Position numbers and translations under genes: made by a program. 64,000 nt of DNA from Auanema rhodensis (Eukaryota > Nematoda > Chromadorea > Rhabditida > Rhabditidae), in NCBI GenBank assembly GCA_964057225.1, contig OZ059899.1, forward strand, positions 1,426,001-1,490,000, in the 5' to 3' direction. The notes below the pieces were generated by a model that did not search any database, was not told where the DNA came from, and saw nothing but the letters and a program-made list of their open reading frames with translations. Positions 38,950 to 51,936 of the stretch are shown piece after piece (the first letter of the stretch is position 1; every line of letters begins with the position of its first letter).

Positions 38950-40002
38950 GTGTGAACACATATCAGTTGATATCTCGGTGCATTTTTAAGCTAGCGCAAA
39001 TCTGATAACACAGATCGACGCAGCTCAAAAATCCGCATCGAATGCACTATACTACATTGAGAAACGCTTAATACAAAAATTAGTTATGATCGTTTGAAAA
39101 ATGATGCATTAGTGTATGTTGAGTTTCCATGTACACTCAACATTGCTTCCAAAAACATTTTGACAAAAATTTTTTCGAAAAATTTCAAAATAATTTAGCA
39201 AAAAGTAGATGTTTTTAGATTTCATTTTTCAAGGCAAAGACGATGGACAATGTTATTCAACGAAAAAATTATTTCTTCAGGGTGAAAATCGAGGATATAA
39301 GTGTGAACTTATATCAGTTGATATCTCGGTGCATTTTTAAGCTAGCGCAAATCTGATAACACAGATCGACGCAGCTTAAAAATCCGCATCGAATGCACTA
39401 TACTACATTGAGAAACGCTTAATACAAAAATTAGTTATGATCGTTTGAAAAATGATGCATTAGTGTATGTTGAGTTTCCATGTACACTCAACATTGCTTC
39501 CAAAAACATTTTGACAAAAATTTTTTCGAAAAATTTCAAAATAATTTAGCAAAAAGTAGATGTTTTTAGATTCCGTTTTTCAAGGCAAAGACGATGGACA
39601 ATGTTATTCAACGAAAAAAATAATTCTTCAGGGTGAAAATCGAGGATATAAGTGTGAACTTATATCAGTTGATATCTCGGTGCATTTTCAAGCTAGCGCA
39701 AATCTGATAACACAGATCGACGCAGCTCAAAAATCCGCATCGAATGCACTATACTACATTGAGAAACGCTTAATACAAAAATTAGTTATGATCGTTTGAA
39801 AAATGATGCATTAGTGTATGTTGAGTTTCCATGTACACTCAACATTGCTTCCAAAAACATTTTGACAAAAATTTTTTCGAAAAATTTCAAAATAATTTAG
39901 CAAAAAGTAGATGTTTTTAGATTCCTTTTTTCAAGGCAAAGACGATGGACAATGTTATTCAACGAAAAAATTAATTCTTCAGGGTGAAAATCGAGGATAT
40001 AT
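38950..40002 (+). repeat. Three-monomer higher-order repeat, copy 1 (1,053 bp)
   Basis: The order is a GAACACATATC monomer (GATTTCA, ATTATTTC), a GATTCCG/AAATAATTC monomer, and a monomer with TTTTCAAGC and AGCTC that ends GATTCCT. All markers recur 1,053 bp downstream. In the third monomer the TTTTCAAGC and AGCTC changes remove stop codons, which gives a fortuitous 79-codon frame starting at 39560. Confidence 0.88.
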
Positions 40003-41055
40003 GTGTGAACACATATCAGTTGATATCTCGGTGCATTTTTAAGCTAGCGCAAATCTGATAACACAGATCGACGCAGCTCAAAAATCCGCATCGAATGCAC
40101 TATACTACATTGAGAAACGCTTAATACAAAAATTAGTTATGATCGTTTGAAAAATGATGCATTAGTGTATGTTGAGTTTCCATGTACACTCAACATTGCT
40201 TCCAAAAACATTTTGACAAAAATTTTTTCGAAAAATTTCAAAATAATTTAGCAAAAAGTAGATGTTTTTAGATTTCATTTTTCAAGGCAAAGACGATGGA
40301 CAATGTTATTCAACGAAAAAATTATTTCTTCAGGGTGAAAATCGAGGATATAAGTGTGAACTTATATCAGTTGATATCTCGGTGCATTTTTAAGCTAGCG
40401 CAAATCTGATAACACAGATCGACGCAGCTTAAAAATCCGCATCGAATGCACTATACTACATTGAGAAACGCTTAATACAAAAATTAGTTATGATCGTTTG
40501 AAAAATGATGCATTAGTGTATGTTGAGTTTCCATGTACACTCAACATTGCTTCCAAAAACATTTTGACAAAAATTTTTTCGAAAAATTTCAAAATAATTT
40601 AGCAAAAAGTAGATGTTTTTAGATTCCGTTTTTCAAGGCAAAGACGATGGACAATGTTATTCAACGAAAAAAATAATTCTTCAGGGTGAAAATCGAGGAT
40701 ATAAGTGTGAACTTATATCAGTTGATATCTCGGTGCATTTTCAAGCTAGCGCAAATCTGATAACACAGATCGACGCAGCTCAAAAATCCGCATCGAATGC
40801 ACTATACTACATTGAGAAACGCTTAATACAAAAATTAGTTATGATCGTTTGAAAAATGATGCATTAGTGTATGTTGAGTTTCCATGTACACTCAACATTG
40901 CTTCCAAAAACATTTTGACAAAAATTTTTTCGAAAAATTTCAAAATAATTTAGCAAAAAGTAGATGTTTTTAGATTCCTTTTTTCAAGGCAAAGACGATG
41001 GACAATGTTATTCAACGAAAAAATTAATTCTTCAGGGTGAAAATCGAGGATATAT
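40003..41055 (+). repeat. Three-monomer higher-order repeat, copy 2 (1,053 bp)
   Basis: This is a tandem copy of the preceding trimer with the same private markers. By eye I see no difference from copy 1. The first monomer of a third copy follows at 41056-41406, after which the pattern stops. The 79-codon open frame is duplicated with it at 40613. Confidence 0.88.
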
Positions 41056-42108
41056 GTGTGAACACATATCAGTTGATATCTCGGTGCATTTTTAAGCTAG
41101 CGCAAATCTGATAACACAGATCGACGCAGCTCAAAAATCCGCATCGAATGCACTATACTACATTGAGAAACGCTTAATACAAAAATTAGTTATGATCGTT
41201 TGAAAAATGATGCATTAGTGTATGTTGAGTTTCCATGTACACTCAACATTGCTTCCAAAAACATTTTGACAAAAATTTTTTCGAAAAATTTCAAAATAAT
41301 TTAGCAAAAAGTAGATGTTTTTAGATTTCATTTTTCAAGGCAAAGACGATGGACAATGTTATTCAACGAAAAAATTATTTCTTCAGGGTGAAAATCGAGG
41401 ATATAAGTGTGAACTTATATCAGTTGATATCTCGGTGCATTTTTAAGCTAGCGCAAATCTGATAACACAGATCGACGCAGCTTAAAAATCCGCATCGAAT
41501 GCACTATACTACATTGAGAAACGCTTAATACAAAAATTAGTTATGATCGTTTGAAAAATGATGCATTAGTGTATGTTGAGTTTCCATGTACACTCAACAT
41601 TGCTTCCAAAAACATTTTGACAAAAATTTTTTCGAAAAATTTTAAAATAATTTAGCAAAAAGTAGATGTTTTTAGATTTCATTTTTCAAGGCAAAGACGA
41701 TGGACAATGTTATTCAACGAAAAAATTAATTCTTCAGGGTGAAAATCGAGGATATAAGTGTGAACTTATATCAGTTGATATCTCGGTGCATTTTTAAGCT
41801 AGCGCAAATCTGATAACACAGATCGACGCAGCTTAAAAATCCGCATCGAATGCACTATACTACATTGAGAAACGCTTAATACAAAAATTAGTTATGATCG
41901 TTTGAAAAATGATGCATTAGTGTATGTTGAGTTTCCATGTACACTCAACATTGCTTCCAAAAACATTTTGACAAAAATTTTTTCGAAAAATTTCAAAATA
42001 ATTTAGCAAAAAGTAGATGTTTTTAGATTTCATTTTTCAAGGCAAAGACGATGGACAATGTTATTCAACGAAAAAATTAATTCTTCAGGGTGAAAATCGA
42101 GGATATAA
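41056..42108 (+). repeat. End of trimer domain and two ordinary monomers
   Basis: The monomer at 41056 has the GAACACATATC junction of the trimer. It is followed by 41407 (one private change, TTTTAAAATAA near 41640) and 41758, both of the TATCAG/CGCTTA/GATTTCA class. Nothing other than satellite is present. Confidence 0.7.
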
Positions 42109-45100
42109 GTGTGAACTTATAAAAGTTGATATCTCGGTGCATTTTTAAGCTAGCGCAAATCTGATAACACAGATCGACGCAGCTTAAAAATCCGCATCGA
42201 ATGCACTATACTACATTGAGAAACGCTTGATACAAAAATTAGTTATAATCGTTTGAAAAATGATGCATTAGTGTATGTTGAGTTTCCATGTACACTCAAC
42301 ATTGCTTCCAAAAACATTTTGACAAAAATTTTTTCGAAAAATTTCAAAATAATTTAGCAAAAAGTAGATGTTTTTAGATTTCATTTTTCAAGGCAAAGAC
42401 GATGGACAATGTTATTCAACGAAAAAATTAATTCTTCAGGGTGAAAATCGAGGATATAAGTGTGAACTTATATCAGTTGATATCTCGGTGCATTTTTAAG
42501 CTAGCGCAAATCTGATAACACAGATCGACGCAGCTTAAAAATCCGCATCGAATGCACTATACTACATTGAGAAACGCTTGATACAAAAATTAGTTATGAT
42601 GGTTTGAAAAATGATGCATTAGTGTATGTTGAGTTTCCATGTACACTCAACATTGCTTCCAAAAACATTTTGACAAAAATTTTTTCGAAAAATTTCAAAA
42701 TAATTTAGCAAAACGTAGATGTTATTAGATTCCTTTTTTCAAGGCAAAGACGATGGACAATGTTATTCAACGAAAAAATTAATTCTTCAGGGTGAAAATC
42801 GAGGATATAAGTGTGAACTTATATCAGTTGATATCTCGGTGCATTTTTAAGCTAGCGCAAATCTGATAACACAGATCGACGCAGCTTAAAAATCCGCATC
42901 GAATGCACTATACTACATTGAGAAACGCTTGATACAAAAATTAGTTATAATCATTTGAAAAATGATGCATTAGTGTATGTTAAGTTTCCATGTACACTCA
43001 ACATTGCTTCCAAAAACATTTTGACAAAAATTTTTTCGAAAAATTTCAAAATAATTTAGCAAAAAGTAGATGTTTTTAGATTTCATTTTTCAAGGCAAAG
43101 ACGATGGACAATGTTATTCAACGAAAAAATTAATTCTTCAGGGTGAAAATCGAGGATATAAGTGTGAACTTATATCAGTTGATATCTCGGTGCATTTTTA
43201 AGCTAGCGCAAATCTGATAACACAGATCGACGCAGCTTAAAAATCCGCATCGAATGCACTATACTACATTGAGAAACGCTTAATACAAAAATTAGTTATG
43301 ATCGTTTGAAAAATGATGCATTAGTGTATGTTGAGTTTCCATGTACACTCAACATTGCTTCCAAAAACATTTTGACAAAAATTTTTTCGAAAAATTTCAA
43401 AATAATTTAGCAAAAAGTAGATGTTTTTAGATTCCATTTTTCAAGGCAAAGACGATGGACAATGTTATTCAACGAAAAAATTATTTCTTCAGGGTGAAAA
43501 TCGAGGATATAAGTGTGAACTTATATCAGTTGATATCTCGGTGCATTTTTAAGCTAGCGCAAATCTGATAACACAGATCGACGCAGCTTAAAAATCCGCA
43601 TCGAATGCACTATACTACATTGAGAAACGCTTAATACAAAAATTAGTTATGATCGTTTGAAAAATGATGCATTAGTGTATGTTGAGTTTCCATGTACACT
43701 CAACATTGCTTCCAAAAACATTTTGACAAAAATTTTTTCGAAAAATTTCAAAATAATTTAGCAAAAAGTAGATGTTTTTAGATTCCATTTTTCAAGGCAA
43801 AGACGATGGACAATGTTATTCAACGAAAAAATTATTTCTTCAGGGTGAAAATCGAGGATATAAGTGTGAACTTATATCAGTTGATATCTCGGTGCATTTT
43901 TAAGCTAGCGCAAATCTGATAACACAGATCGACGCAGCTTAAAAATCCGCATCGAATGCACTATACTACATTGAGAAACGCTTAATACAAAAATTAGTTA
44001 TGATCGTTTGAAAAATGATGCATTAGTGTATGTTGAGTTTCCATGTACACTCAACATTGCTTCCAAAAACATTTTGACAAAAATTTTTTCGAAAAATTTC
44101 AAAATAATTTAGCAAAAAGTAGATGTTTTTAGATTTCATTTTTCAAGGCAAAGACGATGGACAATGTTATTCAACGAAAAAATTAATTCTTCAGGGTGAA
44201 AATCGAGGATATAAGTGTGAACTTATAAAAGTTGATATCTCGGTGCATTTTTAAGCTAGCGCAAATCTGATAACACAGATCGACGCAGCTTAAAAATCCG
44301 CATCGAATGCACTATACTACATTGAGAAACGCTTGATACAAAAATTAGTTATAATCGTTTGAAAAATGATGCATTAGTGTATGTTGAGTTTCCATGTACA
44401 CTCAACATTGCTTCCAAAAACATTTTGACAAAAATTTTTTCGAAAAATTTCAAAATAATTTAGCAAAAAGTAGATGTTTTTAGATTTCATTTTTCAAGGC
44501 AAAGACGATGGACAATGTTATTCAACGAAAAAATTAATTCTTCAGGGTGAAAATCGAGGATATAAGTGTGAACTTATATCAGTTGATATCTCGGTGCATT
44601 TTTAAGCTAGCGCAAATCTGATAACACAGATCGACGCAGCTTAAAAATCCGCATCGAATGCACTATACTACATTGAGAAACGCTTGATACAAAAATTAGT
44701 TATGATGGTTTGAAAAATGATGCATTAGTGTATGTTGAGTTTCCATGTACACTCAACATTGCTTCCAAAAACATTTTGACAAAAATTTTTTCGAAAAATT
44801 TCAAAATAATTTAGCAAAACGTAGATGTTATTAGATTCCTTTTTTCAAGGCAAAGACGATGGACAATGTTATTCAACGAAAAAATTAATTCTTCAGGGTG
44901 AAAATCGAGGATATAAGTGTGAACTTATATCAGTTGATATCTCGGTGCATTTTTAAGCTAGCGCAAATCTGATAACACAGATCGACGCAGCTTAAAAATC
45001 CGCATCGAATGCACTATACTACATTGAGAAACGCTTGATACAAAAATTAGTTATAATCATTTGAAAAATGATGCATTAGTGTATGTTAAGTTTCCATGTA

Positions 45101-48100
45101 CACTCAACATTGCTTCCAAAAACATTTTGACAAAAATTTTTTCAAAAAATTTCAAAATAATTTAGCAGAAAGTAGATGTTTTTAGATTTCATTTTTCAAG
45201 GCAAAGACGATGGACAATGTTATTCAACGAAAAAATTAATTCTTCAGGGTGAAAATCGAGGATATAAGTGTGAACTTATATCAGTTGATATCTCGGTGCA
45301 TTTTTAAGCTAGCGCAAATCTGATAACACAGATCGACGCAGCTTAAAAATCCGCATCGAATGCACTATACTACATTGAGAAACGCTTAATACAAAAATTA
45401 GTTATGATCGTTTGAAAAATGATGCATTAGTGTATGTTGAGTTTCCATGTACACTCAACATTGCTTCCAAAAACATTTTGACAAAAATTTTTTCGAAAAA
45501 TTTCAAAATAATTTAGCAAAAAGTAGATGTTTTTAGATTTCATTTTTCAAGGCAAAGACGATGGACAATGTTATTCAACGAAAAAATTAATTCTTCAGGG
45601 TGAAAATCGAGGATATAAGTGTGAACTTATAAAAGTTGATATCTCGGTGCATTTTTAAGCTAGCGCAAATCTGATAACACAGATCGACGCAGCTTAAAAA
45701 TCCGCATCGAATGCACTATACTACATTGAGAAACGCTTGATACAAAAATTAGTTATAATCGTTTGAAAAATGATGCATTAGTGTATGTTGAGTTTCCATG
45801 TACACTCAACATTGCTTCCAAAAACATTTTGACAAAAATTTTTTCGAAAAATTTCAAAATAATTTAGCAAAAAGTAGATGTTTTTAGATTTCATTTTTCA
45901 AGGCAAAGACGATGGACAATGTTATTCAACGAAAAAATTAATTCTTCAGGGTGAAAATCGAGGATATAAGTGTGAACTTATATCAGTTGATATCTCGGTG
46001 CATTTTTAAGCTAGCGCAAATCTGATAACACAGATCGACGCAGCTTAAAAATCCGCATCGAATGCACTATACTACATTGAGAAACGCTTGATACAAAAAT
46101 TAGTTATGATGGTTTGAAAAATGATGCATTAGTGTATGTTGAGTTTCCATGTACACTCAACATTGCTTCCAAAAACATTTTGACAAAAATTTTTTCGAAA
46201 AATTTCAAAATAATTTAGCAAAACGTAGATGTTATTAGATTCCTTTTTTCAAGGCAAAGACGATGGACAATGTTATTCAACGAAAAAATTAATTCTTCAG
46301 GGTGAAAATCGAGGATATAAGTGTGAACTTATATCAGTTGATATCTCGGTGCATTTTTAAGCTAGCGCAAATCTGATAACACAGATCGACGCAGCTTAAA
46401 AATCCGCATCGAATGCACTATACTACATTGAGAAACGCTTGATACAAAAATTAGTTATAATCATTTGAAAAATGATGCATTAGTGTATGTTAAGTTTCCA
46501 TGTACACTCAACATTGCTTCCAAAAACATTTTGACAAAAATTTTTTCAAAAAATTTCAAAATAATTTAGCAAAAAGTAGATGTTTTTAGATTTCATTTTT
46601 CAAGGCAAAGACGATGGACAATGTTATTCAACGAAAAAATTAATTCTTCAGGGTGAAAATCGAGGATATAAGTGTGAACTTATAAAAGTTGATATCTCGG
46701 TGCATTTTTAAGCTAGCGCAAATCTGATAACACAGATCGACGCAGCTTAAAAATCCGCATCGAATGCACTATACTACATTGAGAAACGCTTGATACAAAA
46801 ATTAGTTATAATCGTTTGAAAAATGATGCATTAGTGTATGTTGAGTTTCCATGTACACTCAACATTGCTTCCAAAAACATTTTGACAAAAATTTTTTCGA
46901 AAAATTTCAAAATAATTTAGCAAAAAGTAGATGTTTTTAGATTTCATTTTTCAAGGCAAAGACGATGGACAATGTTATTCAACGAAAAAATTAATTCTTC
47001 AGGGTGAAAATCGAGGATATAAGTGTGAACTTATATCAGTTGATATCTCGGTGCATTTTTAAGCTAGCGCAAATCTGATAACACAGATCGACGCAGCTTA
47101 AAAATCCGCATCGAATGCACTATACTACATTGAGAAACGCTTGATACAAAAATTAGTTATGATGGTTTGAAAAATGATGCATTAGTGTATGTTGAGTTTC
47201 CATGTACACTCAACATTGCTTCCAAAAACATTTTGACAAAAATTTTTTCGAAAAATTTCAAAATAATTTAGCAAAACGTAGATGTTATTAGATTCTTTTT
47301 TTCAAGGCAAAGACGATGGACAATGTTATTCAACGAAAAAATTAATTCTTCAGGGTGAAAATCGAGGATATAAGTGTGAACTTATATCAGTTGATATCTC
47401 GGTGCATTTTTAAGCTAGCGCAAATCTGATAACACAGATCGACGCAGCTTAAAAATCCGCATCGAATGCACTATACTACATTGAGAAACGCTTGATACAA
47501 AAATTAGTTATAATCATTTGAAAAATGATGCATTAGTGTATGTTAAGTTTCCATGTACACTCAACATTGCTTCCAAAAACATTTTGACAAAAATTTTTTC
47601 GAAAAATTTCAAAATAATTTAGCAAAAAGTAGATGTTTTTAGATTTCATTTTTCAAGGCAAAGACGATGGACAATGTTATTCAACGAAAAAATTAATTCT
47701 TCAGGGTGAAAATCGAGGATATAAGTGTGAACTTATAAAAGTTGATATCTCGGTGCATTTTTAAGCTAGCGCAAATCTGATAACACAGATCGGCGCAGCT
47801 TAAAAATCCGCATCGAATGCACTATACTACATTGAGAAACGCTTGATACAAAAATTAGTTATAATCGTTTGAAAAATGATGCATTAGTGTATGTTGAGTT
47901 TCCATGTACACTCAACATTGCTTCCAAAAACATTTTGACAAAAATTTTTTCGAAAAATTTCAAAATAATTTAGCAAAAAGTAGATGTTATTAGATTCCTT
48001 TTTTCAAGGCAAAGACGATGGACAATGTTATTCAACGAAAAAATTATTTCTTCAGGGTGAAAATCGAGGATATAAGTGTGAACTTATATCAGTTGATATC

Positions 48101-48777
48101 TCGGTGCATTTTTAAGCTAGCGCAAATCTGATAACACAGATCGACGCAGCTTAAAAATCCGGATCGAATGCACTATACTACATTGAGAAACGCTTGATAC
48201 AAAAATTAGTTATGATGGTTTGAAAAATGATGCATTAGTGTATGTTGAGTTTCCATGTACACTCAACATTGCTTCCAAAAACATTTTGACAAAAATTTTT
48301 TCGAAAAATTTCAAAATAATTTAGCAAAACGTAGATGTTATTAGATTCCTTTTTTCAAGGCAAAGACGATGGACAATGTTATTCAACGAAAAAATTAATT
48401 CTTCAGGGTGAAAATCGAGGATATAAGTGTGAACTTATATCAGTTGATATCTCGGTGCATTTTTAAGCTAGCGCAAATCTGATAACACAGATCGACGCAG
48501 CTTAAAAATCCGCATCGAATGCACTATACTACATTGAGAAACGCTTGATACAAAAATTAGTTATAATCATTTGAAAAATGATGCATTAGTGTATGTTAAG
48601 TTTCCATGTACACTCAACATTGCTTCCAAAAACATTTTGACAAAAATTTTTTCGAAAAATTTCAAAATAATTTAGCAAAAAGTAGATGTTTTTAGATTTC
48701 ATTTTTCAAGGCAAAGACGATGGACAATGTTATTCAACGAAAAAATTAATTCTTCAGGGTGAAAATCGAGGATATAA
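42109..48777 (+). repeat. Five copies of a three-monomer cassette
   Basis: The cassette is a TAAAAG/CGCTTG/ATAATCG monomer, then a monomer with GATGGTTTG, normally AACGTAGATGTTATTAG and GATTCCT, then a GTTAAG monomer. Copies start at 42109, 44215, 45619, 46672 and 47725. The gaps are filled by three ordinary monomers (43162-44214) and one (45268-45618). Distances between GATGGTTTG markers are 2,106, 1,404, 1,053 and 1,053 bp, so the spacer monomers are lost stepwise to the right. The copy at 47725 carries GTTATTAG and GATTCCT one monomer early, which suggests conversion between neighbours. Confidence 0.85.
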
Positions 48778-49830
48778 GTGTGAACTTATATCAGTTGATA
48801 TCTCGGTGCATTTTTAAGCTAGCGCAAATCTGATAACACAGATCGACGCAGCTTAAAAATCCGCATCGAATGCACTATACTACATTGAAGAACGCTCAAT
48901 ACAAAAATTAGTTATGATCGTTTGAAAAATGATGCATTAGTGTATGTTGAGTTTCCATGTACACTCAACATTGCTTCCAAAAACATTTTGACAAAAATTT
49001 TTTCGAAAAATTTCAAAATAATTTAGCAAAAAGTAGATGTTTTTAGATTCCTTTTTTCAAGGCAAAGACGATGGACAATGTTATTCAACGAAAAAATTAT
49101 TTCTTCAGGGTGAAAATCGAGGATATAAGTGTGAACTTATATCAGTTGATATCTCGGTGCATTTTTAAGCTAGCGCAAATCTGATAACACAGATCGCCGC
49201 AGCTTAAAAATCCGCATCGAATGCACTATACTACATTGAGAAACGCTTAATACAAAAATTAGTTATGATCGTTTGAAAAATGATGCATTAGTGTATGTTG
49301 AGTTTCCATGTACACTCAACATTGCTTCCAAAAACATTTTGACAAAAATTTTTTCGAAAAATTTCAAAATAATTTAGCAAAAAGTAGATGTTTTTAGATT
49401 CCTTTTTTCAAGGCAAAGACGATGGACAATGTTATTCAACGAAAAAATTAATTCTTCCGGGTGAAAATCGAGGATATAAGTGTGAACTTATATCAGTTGA
49501 TATCTCGGTGCATTTTTAAGCTAGCGCAAATCTGATAACACAGATCGACGCAGCTTAAAAATCCGCATCGAATGCACTATACTACATTGAAGAACGCTCA
49601 ATACAAAAATTAGTTATGATCGTTTGAAAAATGATGCATTAGTGTATGTTGAGTTTCCATGTACACTCAACATTGCTTCCAAAAACATTTTGACAAAAAT
49701 TTTTTCGAAAAATTTCAAAATAATTTAGCAAAAAGTAGATGTTTTTAGATTCCTTTTTTCAAGGCAAAGACGATGGACATTGTTATTCAACGAAAAAATT
49801 AATTCTTCAGGGTGAAAATCTAGGATATAA
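48778..49830 (+). repeat. Three monomers leading into the GAAGAACGC domain
   Basis: GATTCCT monomers, the first and third of which carry TTGAAGAACGCTCAA. The middle one has GATCGCCGC near 49196 and TTCCGGG near 49455. The GAAGAACGC allele is restricted to about 48.9-57.7 kb. No gene or other element is present. Confidence 0.65.
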
Positions 49831-51936
49831 GTGTGAACTTATATCAGTTGATATCTCGGTACATTTTTAAGCTAGCGCAAATCTGATAACACAGATCGAC
49901 GCAGCTTAAAAATCCGCATCGAATGCACTATACTACATGGAAGAACGCTTAATACAAAAATTAATTATGATCGTTTGAAAAATGATGCATTAGTGTATGT
50001 TGAGTTTCCATGTACACTCAACATTGCTTCCAAAAACATTTTGACAAAAATTTTTTCGAAAAATTTCAAAATAATTTAGCAAAAAGTAGATGTTTTTAGA
50101 TTCCTTTTTTCAAGGCAAAGACGATGGACAATGTTATTCAACGAAAAAATTAATTCTTCAGGGTGAAAATCGAGGATATAAGTGTGAACTTATATCAGTT
50201 GATATCTCGGTGCATTTTTAAGCTAGCGCAAATCTGATAACATAGATCGACGCAGCTTAAAAATCCGCATCGAATGCACTATACTACATTGAAGAACGCT
50301 CAATACAAAAATTAGTTATGATCGTTTGAAAAATGATGCATTAGTGTATGTTGAGTTTCCATGTACACTCAACATTGCTTCCAAAAACATTTTGACAAAA
50401 ATTTTTTCGAAAAATTTCAAAATAATTTAGCAAAAAGTAGATGTTTTTAGATTCCTTTTTTCAAGGCAAAGACGATGGACAATGTTATTCAACGAAAAAA
50501 TTATTTCTTCAGGGTGAAAATCGAGGATATAAGTGTGAACTTATATCAGTTGATATCTCGGTGCATTTTTAAGCTAGCGCAAATCTGATAACACAGATCG
50601 ACGCAGCTTAAAAATCCGGATCGAATGCACTATACTACATTGAAGAACGCTTAATACAAAAATTAGTTATGATCGTTTGAAAAATGATGCATTAGTGTAT
50701 GTTGAGTTTCCATGTACACTCAACATTGCTTCCAAAAACATTTTGACAAAAATTTTTTCGAAAAATTTCAAAATAATTTAGCAAAAAGTAGATGTTTTTA
50801 GATTCCATTTTTCAAGGCAAAGACGATGGACAATGTTATTCAACGAAAAAACTAATTCTTCAGGGTGAAAATCGAGGATATAAGTGTGAACTTATATCAG
50901 TTGATATCTCGGTGCATTTTTAAGCTAGCGCAAATCTGATAACACAGATCGACGCAGCTTCAAAATCCGGATCGAATGCACTATACTACATTAAGAAACG
51001 CTTGATACAAAAATTAGTTATGATCGTTTGAAAAATGATGCATTAGTGTATGTTGAGTTTCCATGTACACTCAACATTGCTTCCAAGAACATTTTGACAA
51101 AAATTTTTTCGAAAAATTTCAAAATAATTTAGCAAAAAGTAGATGTTTTTAGATTCCATTTTTCAAGGCAAAGACGATGGACAATGTTATTCGACGAAAA
51201 AAATAATTCTTCAGGGTGAAAATTGAGGATATAAGTGTGAACTTATATCAGTTGATATCTCGGTGCATTTTTAAGCTAGCGCAAATCTGATAACACAGAT
51301 CGACGCAGCTTAAAAATCCGCATCGAATGCACTATACTACATTGAGAAACGCTTAATACACAAATTAGTTATGATCGTTTGAAAAATGATGCATTAGTGT
51401 ATGTTGAGTTTCCATGTACACTCAACATTGCTTCCAAAAACATTTTGACAAAAATTTTTTCGAAAAATTTCAAAATAATTTAGCAAAAAGTAGATGTTTT
51501 TAGATTCCTTTTTTCAAGGCAAAGACGATGGACAATGTTATTCAACGAAAAAATTATTTCTTCAGGGTGAAAATCGAGGATATAAGTGTAAACTTATATC
51601 AGTTGATATCTCGGTGCATTTTTAAGCTAGCGCAAATCTGATAACACAGATCGACGCAGCTTAAAAATCCGCATCGAATGCACTATACTACATTGAGAAA
51701 CGCTTAATACAAAAATTAGTTATGATCGTTTGAAAAATGATGCATTAGTGTATGTTGAGTTTCCATGTACACTCAACATTGCTTCCAAAAACATTTTGAC
51801 AAAAATTTTTTCGAAAAATTTCAAAATAATTTAGCAAAAAGTAGATGTTTTTAGATTCCTTTTTTCAAGGCAAAGACGATGGACATTGTTATTCAACGAA
51901 AAAATTAATTCTTCAGGGTGAAAATCTAGGATATAA
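49831..51936 (+). repeat. Second six-monomer higher-order repeat, copy 1 (2,106 bp)
   Basis: The unit has many private markers: GGTACATTT and ACATGGAAG with TTAATTATG (49831 monomer), ACATAGATCG (50182), CCGGATCG (50533), CTTCAAAATCCGG with ACATTAAG, CCAAGAAC and TTCGACG (50884), TACACAAATT (51235), and GTGTAAAC with GGACATTG (51586). All of these recur 2,106 bp downstream. The unit is unrelated in order to the six-monomer repeat at 4.6-8.8 kb. Confidence 0.9.

Noticed and set aside
39560-39799. 79-codon open frame (also at 40613 and 53951)
   Set aside because: It starts at an ATG and is open only because TTTTCAAGC and AGCTC remove two stops present in nearly all other monomers. It runs across a monomer junction and has no family resemblance that I recognise.
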